The notes under the pieces are model-generated. The model was given only the letters and a program-made list of their open reading frames with translations. It was not told the origin of the DNA and made no database searches. Both the position numbers and the translations under genes were made by a program. A stretch of DNA of 64,000 bases from Panicum virgatum (lineage: Eukaryota > Streptophyta > Magnoliopsida > Poales > Poaceae), in NCBI RefSeq assembly GCF_016808335.1, contig NC_053143.1, forward strand, positions 55,212,173 to 55,276,172, in the 5' to 3' direction. Of this stretch, positions 56,901 to 64,000 are shown piece after piece. Numbering within the stretch: position 1 is the first letter of the stretch; each line of letters opens with the position of its first letter.

Positions 56901-57392
56901 TATTTTTATTTGAACCGTATTGCTGATTTCTTTATTTGTTTTAAAAAAATTCTAATGCACCAGAGGTGGCCGTGGAGTGTGACTGTAACCGGCGGGAGAG
57001 GAGGGGGTGTGAGGTGGGGGTGATGGCGAGCATTAAAGGCGGCCGCGGTGGTGAGAGAGAGGTGAGCGGGCGCGGGGCAACGGCCGGTCAGCGGTGTGCA
57101 GCACAGAGAGGCGAGGCGCCAGAGGTAGGGGACGACCCTGATCAGTGGGGCCCGCATGTTAGCGAAGGGAGAGAGGAGGGAGGCAGGTTGGGCCAGGGAG
57201 AGAGTTGGGCTCGGGTGCGATTTGGGCCGAGTTGGGAAGAAAAAGAAAGAGAGAGGAGAAAGGAAGTTGGGCCGGTCTGAAGAGGAAAAGAGAGATGAAT
57301 AGAAAGTTGTTTATTATTTTTCTCAAAGCACAAAGATCATTTTAAATAAAACTTATTTTGAATTCAAACAAATTTAAATTTTGGGTGTTACA
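56901..57392 (+). repeat. Right part of a Ty3-type LTR
   Basis: A GC-rich block (56.96-57.28 kb) followed by AAATTTAAATTTTGGGTGTTACA ending at 57392, the same kind of LTR end as at 53305. The left border is not resolved. No coding sequence of note. Confidence 0.45.
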
Positions 57393-57452
57393 AGTAGACA
57401 AGTTTGACTTCAGATAAAACAAATACAACATCTAAAAAACCAGAGGGAGTAG
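57393..57452. mobile_element. Stowaway-type MITE fragment
   Basis: GTAGACAAGTTTGACTTCAG ... ACCAGAGGGAGTAG matches the right half of the common grass MITE ending in GGAGGGAGTA; similar to 60.94-61.00 kb (GTTAGACAAGTTTGACAT). The left half is absent. Confidence 0.45.
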
Positions 57453-57498
57453 CAACTAGTTTAATTTCAACTATGAAACTTAACGATGCAGTGTATCA

Positions 57499-57678
57499 CC
57501 TTAGATCAGGGATGGTGAGCGGTGGGTATAGGGGGCACTCCTGCACCCCCCCCCCCACCCCACAAACAATGGAGCCACCCTCCATTTTGAGGAGAAAGGA
57601 GGAAGAAGAAAGGAAGGGAGAGGAAGAAGAAAAATCAGCCCCCCTTAATCCATTCCTAGATCCGCCACTGCCGTAGAT
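57499..57678. mobile_element. hAT-type MITE (CAGTGGCG family), second copy
   Basis: Element 57507-57670 (164 bp): ends CAGGGATGGTGAGCGG and, reversed, CAGTGGCGGATCTAGG; flanked by CC(T/G)TAGAT at 57499-57506 and 57671-57678 (8 bp, one mismatch). Related to the MITE at 44.34-44.51 kb by its ends and its GGGGGGCT runs. It inserted at the edge of a kinase fragment. Confidence 0.75.
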
Positions 57679-58040
57679 GAAGTTGTCAAGACTCCTGTTG
57701 GGGAGAAACTCATAGACGATCAACTTCTTCTGCCCCTCCTAGCAAATGCCTATAACTCTCACCAGGTTCCTGTGCAGCAACTTCGCGAGCAAAACCAGCT
57801 CATTCTTCAAGTCACCAATCCCCTGTTAAGAGTTCTCTAACAGCCTCTTAACAACAACTATTTGACTGTTAGGGAGAGTTCCTGTACAATATGGAGACAT
57901 GTATTTCAACACGACATAAGAAATGGAGCCATAGACTAAAACTGCTCGCAACATTAAATTGGGCCAAAACCTCCTTAGCCGAGAATGTTGTCTAAACCAA
58001 AGTCTTCCGATCCATTGCAATTCGAAGAGTTTGTAGATCA
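57678..58040 (-). pseudogene. Receptor-like kinase (CRK/DUF26-type) N-lobe fragment
   Basis: Minus-strand frames give, in order, FGLDNILG-stop-GGFGPI (glycine loop), TGTLPNSQIVVVKRLLENS (VAVK lysine), then after a stop QGIGDLKNELVLLAKLLHRN, LVRVIGIC, stop, and EGQKKLIVYEFLPNRSLDNF, which ends at the MITE border. These match subdomains I-V of grass cysteine-rich receptor kinases. The C-lobe is absent. At least three stops or frameshifts. Confidence 0.75.
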
Positions 58041-58825
58041 ATAGGGAGTGGCGAATATATATTCCCACAAATAGGGAGTTTTTAGGGGCTTTGGATGTCT
58101 GGTGACTATATATGCTACAACTTTTGTCATTCTCTTCCAAAAAAATAGTTATCCATATATTCCCACACTAAGTGGCGAATAAAGAATTACAAAAAAAGAA
58201 TATATAATAGTGAATTTGCGAGTGCACTGTAGGTTTACCATGCCTTGTCCAGAAAAATAGAACAAAATAACTAGGTACGCACTTGAAACATATTTCGCTT
58301 TTCAAAATTCCATACCTGAAGGTGGTGGTAGCTATATGCATGAGATCAATATATACACTTTTTGTGGCATGGGAAATCTAGAAGATCAGGCTAATTTTGT
58401 TGTTGGCGTCATCCCTTGTGACCATGCTGATCAAATAACGAACCCAACTATAAAGATGCTTATAAGGATAGCACTTTGTGTACGTGCATTCATAAATATG
58501 AGTGTGCGTGTGTTTTGAGTATATGAGGTAATCTCAAAAAGAAAAATAACAAACCCAGCTAGAACGTACAACAGATGACAAAGATTGTGTATATGGACAC
58601 ATGGTTATTTTTGCACTGCTATTAGTAACTTGAAATTTTGATCGTTTCATTGACCAGTTAATTATCAATATAATAATGGTCGTCTTTGCAACAACAAATA
58701 CAAAAATAAATGAAACTGACGCGTTTACGCGTTCATCGCTAATGAACATGCTGCCAGTATATAATATATCAACCACTCCAAACCTAACTTTTTCTGCATG
58801 ACACCGATATATATGTGTCAATCAC
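58041..58825. other. Intergenic
   Basis: AT-rich DNA between the kinase fragment and the zinc-finger gene; contains its probable 3' region. No repeat or gene recognised. Confidence 0.4.
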
Positions 58826-59314
58826 TTATATGAACTGGATTAAGGTACTCGACAAGTGGCCCGCTTCATTCTCGTCATCACCTTGTTCCGACGACACCGG
58901 TATCGTCGTCCCCAGCGCGGCGACATCCAACGCCGCCGCCGCCCTGTGCCTGCGCATGTGTCCGCCGAGCGCCTGTCCGGTGGGGAACACCATGCCGCAC
59001 GCGTTGCACCGGTGGGCGTCCGTCGCGGCGCCGCCGCCTTTGCCGGGGCGCGTGCCGAGCAGGAGGTCGAGGCCGTCGGCGCGCACCCTCGGCCGGCTGT
59101 GGCTGGTTCGGTGGCCGCCGAGCGCCTGGAACGTGGAGAAGCTCCGGCCGCAGGTGCGGCACCGCAACGCCCCCGCGTCGTCAGCTCCGAGCCGCTTGCT
59201 GCCGCGCTTGGCGATCACCTTGCTCGCCGGCGACAGCGACAGCGAGAGCAGCAGCAGGAGGCGGTTCGCCGTGCTCGCTGCCGGCGCGTTTCTTGTTGTG
59301 GCCACGTCGCCCAT
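58826..59314 (-). CDS. C2H2 zinc-finger protein with two QALGGH fingers (ZAT/C1-2i type)
   Basis: Intronless frame of 162 residues. Finger 1 is at about 52-72 (CRTCGRSFSTFQALGGHRTS plus H) and finger 2 at about 103-123 (CNACGMVFPTGQALGGHMRR plus H). QALGGH is plant-specific and contacts DNA. A Leu-rich LLLLLSLSLSP (about 19-29) contains an LxLxL-type EAR repressor core, unusually near the N-terminus; no DLNL-type motif is seen at the C-terminus. A basic KRGSKRL stretch (about 36-42) may serve nuclear import. Such proteins are usually stress-responsive transcriptional repressors. No damage seen. Confidence 0.9.
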   Translation of the reverse strand: MGDVATTRNAPAASTANRLLLLLSLSLSPASKVIAKRGSKRLGADDAGALRCRTCGRSFSTFQALGGHRTSHSRPRVRADGLDLLLGTRPGKGGGAATDAHRCNACGMVFPTGQALGGHMRRHRAAAALDVAALGTTIPVSSEQGDDENEAGHLSSTLIQFI

Positions 59315-59434
59315 TGATGGTCACCGTACGTGATAATGTACCACCAAGCAGTAGCAGCTGTTAAGCCTTTGATGATGAACAATCAACAAGAAAGCTATCG
59401 AATCGAGAATGTTGTCATGGTGAGCCGGTGCAGC

Positions 59435-59442
59435 TACTTATA
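59435..59442 (-). promoter_or_regulatory. TATA box of the zinc-finger gene
   Basis: TATAAGTA on the minus strand, about 120 bases upstream of the ATG at 59314; predicted 5' UTR of about 90 bases. Confidence 0.6.
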
Positions 59443-60748
59443 CATATAGGAGTAGGGATCATGGTGATGATGGATGCCTTTGTAGACTTTGGAGTCAAGG
59501 TCAAGGTCAAGCTCGATATCCAATATTATTGCCAGCTAGAGCCACATGGCCACATGGTGAGTTTCTGAGTTTTTTCCACAATAAAATGGTTTATTAGCTA
59601 CTTGTGCTTACGCAGTGCCACTTGTACTTCTTACGTAAGATTCAGGCGTGCGATCCGAGCGTATGCGTGGCGTCAGCCATACTACGCCATGTATCTACAA
59701 TTCTACTACGTAACAGTTTTCTTTCAGTATCTATAGCAACAAGCCGGCTGATGCATACATGCATACACACAAGTCCTGCACGGTTGTAAAACTCTTTTCG
59801 TCTTAATACAATGATGCGCAGGTCTCCTACGTATTCGAGAAAAAAAAATTATTGCTGCTAGAACTTTAATTATTGAAGTGCGTGCATATATAATTGGTGA
59901 GTACATTGCAACTTTTTCGGTAACTTGTACAGCATGTTTTTCATCAAGAGAATAAGAGTGCGGCCTTTTACATATGGCACCACGGAAGTGTCTAATTTGA
60001 ATTGCAATTCTAAGTTACATATTTTAATTTTTAAACTTCAAAATTCACATACATGCTCCAAACAGTTCAGCCAGCTTTTCCTGCCCAAGTCTAGCAAATT
60101 AAACGGCCATATGTCGGAATGTTCCACACACTCCTTTTCCCAATCTAGCTCATTCTTATCCCACCAGTTGTTGAATTTTCCCATAGTTTAATACTGAAGA
60201 ATTTTTTTTTGCCAAAGTGCTAGTTATTTATTTGGTCCTCAGAAAATAGAAGTTACCCACTGATTACTTCAGTATGTAGACTACATGGAGTTGTCTCTGG
60301 ATCGGAAATGCAGCTGGCAGTTAAGCGTGTTTGCCTACCTGCGAACTTTCACTGCGTTTTCGGTTGTCTCTGGTTGGTGACCAAAACTGGAGATTAGAAA
60401 CGAAACTACTTCAACATATCAGTGACAACGACCCAATAGTCAATAATCATGTGTGCACATATATGTGTATGAATTGACCACATCCTTCTTCTCTAGACTC
60501 AAACAGCAAGTCGACACAAAAAATAATCATGTGTGGACATACTAGTATATGCATTATTGAGCTTAATTACCCTGTTTCTCTGGAGGAGGAATCCAAACGC
60601 CTTCTTCTTTATATACAACACAAAAATCATTAGTAAACGGTGTAATAACCTCTTTCACGCCTTAATAAAAATAATCAGCCCACCTAGCTCCTGTTGATGT
60701 AAGCTCGAGCTCATAACATATATTGGCCTTGCATTGAGGGTACATATA
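59443..60748. other. Intergenic, upstream of the zinc-finger gene
   Basis: AT-rich with a short GGTCAAGGTCAAGGTCAAG run near 59500. No gene recognised. Confidence 0.4.
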
Positions 60749-61001
60749 CACTCTGTTCATTCCAAATTAATGGTCTTTTACTTTTGTACTAAGTCAAAAC
60801 TCTCTAACTTTATTTGACGAAGTTTAATTTATCAAGAAGTGTTAATTTCCACAATACCAAATAATACACTATCAATATATATTATGGTGGATTAATGTAA
60901 TGTTGTAGATATTGGCATTAGTTTTCATAACCTTATTAGTCAAAGTTAGACAAGTTTGACATACAAGAAATCTAAAGTGACCAATATATATAGTTTGGAT
61001 G

Positions 61002-61003
<2 letters not shown>
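60749..61003. mobile_element. Stowaway-type MITE
   Basis: Starts with CACTCTGTTCATTCCAAATT and ends with GACCAATATATATAGTTTGG then ATGGAA, imperfectly inverted (TTC.ATCCAAA...TTGGTC). TA precedes the left end and the right end runs into a TA microsatellite. The internal GTCAAAGTTAGACAAGTTTG is typical of this abundant grass MITE group. Confidence 0.6.

Positions 61004-61061
<58 letters not shown>
61004..61061. repeat. (AT)29 microsatellite
   Basis: Fifty-eight alternating bases directly after the MITE end; MITE termini often seed TA repeats. Confidence 0.95.
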
Positions 61062-61063
<2 letters not shown>

Positions 61064-61182
61064 CCTACTAGCAGCATATAGTTATAAGTTCAATATAATT
61101 AAGCTACCATCATATAAATACATTTAATTTTATAAATAGATTAAATATATACCATGTAGGCCTTTGATTGCATCCTAGCTAG

Positions 61183-61292
61183 CTCAAGTAAGTGGAGATC
61201 TCGCTGGGGATAAACGAGTGACCATCAAAGCAGTTCCTGCATACCCTTTTCGCGGAGCACCATTCTTCCTCTTCTTCGTTCATATACCGCTA
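61183..61292 (-). pseudogene. DUF1618 C-terminal fragment (copy 3)
   Basis: Minus-strand frame VYMNEEEEEWCSAKRVCRNC then FDGHSFIPSEISTYLS matches copy 1 (YIKEQEGDEWYLSDEKVCRN, FFFDGHYFIPSQFSGYLS). Sequence upstream of 61292 is unrelated, so only this end survives. Confidence 0.75.
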
Positions 61293-61740
61293 GGCCTGCT
61301 AGTGGGGCGGGGTCAGATGGGGATTTTGGGGCGGCTTTTCGAATGGGGATCCGTTTGTGTGGGTAGTAACGGATTTAGAGGCCAACGGGTTGGGGCGGGG
61401 TGTGCTGCACTTGCGGGTTGGGGTGGGGTGGGTGACTGGGTGAAGAAAACAGATCGAGATCCCGCGAGAAAGATGAAGGCGCGACACCGCCGCCGCCGGC
61501 CACCGTCGCCGCCGCACCTCCCCTCCTCCGACGTCCACGGATCGAGGTACTCCTCTTCCACCTCGCATCTCCATCTCCTCTGCATCACCCCTTCCTCTTC
61601 CTCAACGGCTCGCTCTCTTCCTCTTCTTGCAAGATGCCAAGATCTATGAGAGAGGTGCTGTAGGCCTCTGTACACCCCCATCGCAGGAGCCGTAGGTGGA
61701 TGGACCTGGATTCGGCACCACCATCGACTTGAAGTTTGAG
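61293..61740. other. GC-rich DNA without a recognised gene
   Basis: Open frames on both strands come from CCGCCG-type composition. No family recognised. Confidence 0.35.
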
Positions 61741-61743
61741 GAA

Positions 61744-62062
61744 CTGCGGCGATCTGCTGCCAGCCATCGTCAATCATGAGGAACCGCGGCGGCGCGGCGC
61801 CCTCGGCCAGGCTGTAGGAGGATTCATTGATTCATTAGGAGGACAAGATCGAGCAGAGCAGGTGGAGGAGGAATTAATCTCGCCGGTGAACAAAACAGTC
61901 CGGCATACCTCTGGAGGCCGCGCTTGACGCTGTCGGTGGTGACGTCGGTGTAGAAGGCGTCCCAGGTGCACCAGCCGAACTAGTTGAGGAAAGACGGCAG
62001 CTTCTTCCTCTCCCGGTGGTGGAACGTCTGCAGGTGCTTCTCCACCGCCCGGACGGCGGCGC
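61744..62062 (-). pseudogene. Raffinose synthase / seed imbibition protein (GH36) fragment
   Basis: Two exons are recognisable: 62062-61909 ([25 protein letters not shown]) and 61811-61744 (SLAEGAAPPRFLMIDDGWQQ). The intron has CCAGAG|GTATGC and CTACAG|CCTGG and the phase fits. [10 protein letters not shown] and IDDGWQQ flank the active site of plant raffinose-synthase family enzymes. The invariant Trp before FGWCTW is a TAG stop (61982-61980). The rest of the roughly 750-residue protein is not found. Confidence 0.8.
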
Positions 62063-62064
62063 CT

Positions 62065-62715
62065 GCTCGAATAGGTAATTACATGTACATGTGGATTTCA
62101 CTTGACACATCAGATTAGTTTATCTCAAGCCTGATGCGTGTGCTTGCGCTGGCCATTCACCTCGTGACATACTCACATACTAATACTAGTAGCGCCGTAC
62201 CATGCACCCATGTTGCATCCACACTTGGGGTCTTGGGGATCGGAGCAGTAATGGTGGCAGAAGTAGACCGGGAGGTTGGCCAGGTACATTTGGCTTATGA
62301 GTATGCAGGCATGCTTTAACGCTGTTGCCATACTGAAATCTAGTTTCCCAGTACCACTATTCAAGTAAACCATGACTCTTGACCTTTGGTTAGTTTTGAT
62401 GAGCATCCAGAGCGACATCATCATGATGTTCTTAACATTAACCAAAATGGTACCTGAAAACATTAACTTGGATTAGAATATAGTACTAGTAGTAATGTGG
62501 TGGGATTAAACTTATTGCAGCCCCTTAAATTTCGATCAATGCCATGTTGGGAGTCACCATTTGGCATCAACTTATTGTGCTGAGTTTTGGTTATAAGAGA
62601 AAAAAATGGGAATCCTACATTTATTGGCTTGGAGAGTGGGGCATGAAAGGCTATAGGAGTTGATCTTGCACACCTCTAGCTAGGCGTCCATGACAACTGC
62701 AGCACAGATCATACG
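62065..62715. other. Intergenic; short Cys-rich frame at 62.17-62.33 kb
   Basis: Minus-strand ISQMYLANLPVYFCHHYC then SDPQDPKCGCNMG is an open stretch of moderate complexity with no recognised family; it may be another decayed exon. The rest is AT-rich. Confidence 0.3.
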
Positions 62716-62984
62716 GGCTGTGTTTAGATGCGAAAAGTTTGCGAAAAGTGAAGCTGAAAAGCACTGTAGCACTTTTCATTTGTATGTGGTAAATATTATC
62801 CTACCATGGGCTAACTAGGCTCAAAAGATTCATCTCGCAACGTACATCCAAACTGTGCAATAAGTTGTTTTATTTACTCACATTTAGTGTTCCATGCATG
62901 CGTCATTTGCTATATTTAATGTGTCGATGTGATTTCGATGTGACGGAAAGTTTGGAAACTTTGGAGGAACTAAACACAGCCACG
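62713..62984. mobile_element. Tourist-like MITE with 3-bp TSD
   Basis: 266-bp element (62716-62981) with perfect 12-bp ends GGCTGTGTTTAG...CTAAACACAGCC and the 3-bp duplication ACG at 62713-62715 and 62982-62984. Internal GGCTCAAAAGATTCATCTCG and CCAAACTGTGCAAT are typical of the very common grass PIF/Harbinger-type MITE. Confidence 0.85.
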
Positions 62985-63286
62985 GTGGTGGGAGATGAGC
63001 AATTTGAGCATAGTAGGTGAGCCATAATTGTTGCAAAGAATGTTCCTTGATTAGGGAGCTGGGGTCATGCTAATTTCTTAAATAGGCCTTCAAATAGAAC
63101 TGAAATCAAATTAGTATTAGATCTTCAAAGGGAGCTGAAAATTGGTAGTGTCACAAGTTCAATTCCTGTCTTGCTTTTGGCTGTGTTCTTTTAAGACAAT
63201 CTAGCAGTAGCTGATGGCTGTGTTAGATATTGCCAGACAAAATAAGAACTGAACTTCCACCAATTCTTTGCTTGGTATTGTATTAA
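62985..63286. other. Intergenic between MITE and second MULE
   Basis: About 300 bases with no feature recognised. Confidence 0.4.
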
Positions 63287-64000
63287 GGATAAAGTCCATT
63301 TTTAGCCATCGAACTATCGTCTGAGTCCGGATTTGGCAATCGAACTCCAAAACCGGACACCCGCGGCCATCGAACTGTTAATACCAGACACGTTCGAGCA
63401 TGGAAACCATTACACCCTGGTTTTAGCCTAGTCAGCCAGCCACGTCAACAGCAGTCAGCCGAGTCAACACGGCTGACTCGGATCCCGCTCGGCTGACTCA
63501 GATGGGGCGTATACATCGACCCCGGCCCCTCCTCGTCGGTTCGCCGTCCCTCAAAACACCCCAAATGAAACCCTAGCGGCGGCGGTGGCGGCTGCGCCTG
63601 CGCCTGCGGAGGCGGCGGCCAGCGAGGGCGGCGGCGACGAGGATCCGGCGGCGGCATCTGCGGCCGCGGCGACGAGATTCTGGAGGCGGTAGCTGCAACG
63701 ATAGCGGTGACGAGACTCAGGACGAGGCGTCTGCGGCGGCGGACAAAGGTTTGATTCCTTCATGAAGTGATAGATGCAGAGCGAAATCCCATGACTTTGG
63801 GGATTTGTCTTTGCGGATTTGTCTGTCTAGGGACTCGAATATTCAATTGTTTTCCATGTGATTTGCGAAGTTGTTTATTGTGTCCGGGGATTGATCCGTT
63901 TTTGTTTATTGCGCTCCGTACAGAACATCAAATAATGGACCCATTGGATAGTCTTGCAGTCAGATTTCATTACAATGGAGAATTTGTGAGGACTAGTAGG
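63287..64000 (+). mobile_element. Second Mutator-like element, left end only
   Basis: GGATAAAGTCCATTTTTAGC with CATCGAACTATCGTC and ATCGAACTCCAAAACCGG is a TIR-type start common to grass MULEs. A GC-rich leader (63.5-63.75 kb) ends in ACAAAG|GTTTGA, and CGTACAG at 63916-63922 is a matching acceptor before the transposase ATG. The element continues beyond the window, so TSD and integrity are unknown. Confidence 0.6.
63935..64000 (+). CDS. MULE transposase N-terminus (partial at window edge)
   Basis: ATG at 63935 begins MDPLDSLAVRFHYNGEFV, matching the conserved opening of grass MULE transposases (MDP.D...VRF.FNGEF). Only 22 codons lie in the window and all are open. The ATG follows a probable 5' UTR acceptor. 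Confidence 0.6.
   Translation, partial: MDPLDSLAVRFHYNGEFVRTSR

Overview
The window is nuclear DNA from a grass (Poaceae), most likely a panicoid-type genome. The evidence is the mix of grass repeat families (a Tat-lineage Ty3 element with the antisense 'putative gypsy type transposon' ORF, CACTA elements with CCGGTT...AACCGGGACAAAAG palindromes, the tRNA-derived Poaceae SINE, Sirevirus-type Copia, Tourist-like MITEs), the monocot-specific DUF1618 family, and a MYB48/MYB59-type gene with grass-type sequence. The window is gene-poor. I support only three intact host genes: a R2R3-MYB (18.05-18.96 kb), a DUF1618 protein (25.2-27.4 kb) and a two-finger QALGGH zinc-finger protein (58.8-59.3 kb), all on the minus strand. 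The rest is transposons, broken gene copies and unannotated AT-rich intergenic DNA.

Layout. 1-7.3 kb: minus-strand Tat-lineage Ty3/gypsy remnant with a 1,475-bp 5' LTR, primer-binding site, integrase tail and a frameshifted antisense ORF. 7.5-10 kb: minus-strand 5'-truncated LINE (RT end, zf-RVT, RNase H). 10.1-10.4 kb: SINE with 14-bp TSD. 10.48-15.43 kb: complete Mutator-like element with about 400-440-bp TIRs, a perfect 9-bp TSD, a decayed transposase and a convergent Myb/SANT-like gene. 15.4-25.2 kb: mostly intergenic with the MYB gene, a second degraded SINE, and LRR-kinase and GH18 chitinase fragments. 25.2-27.4 kb: DUF1618 gene 1. 27.6-39.4 kb: large CACTA element with intact TNP2-type transposase and an intact second gene (Transposase_24 plus C48 peptidase), but no 5' terminus. 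40.0-43.6 kb: DUF1618 copy 2, disrupted by a hAT deletion derivative. 43.7-45.6 kb: another hAT with a nested MITE. 46.4-51.2 kb: pol-less Sirevirus derivative that lost its 3' LTR. 51.2-58 kb: LTR ends, MITEs, an unidentified broken gene, a long AT microsatellite and a kinase fragment. 58.8-59.3 kb: zinc-finger gene. 60.7-63 kb: MITEs plus DUF1618 and raffinose-synthase fragments. 63.3 kb to the end: the start of a second MULE.

How the parts relate. The host backbone appears to be a DUF1618 tandem array (three copies, all minus strand, plus duplicated 3' flanks near 25.0 and 46.2 kb) enlarged by nested insertions. Insertion order can be read from target-site duplications. The most notable systems are the MuDR-like two-gene MULE, whose two TIRs each carry the same promoter, leader exon and splice donor, and the CACTA element, whose proteins look intact although its left terminus is missing.
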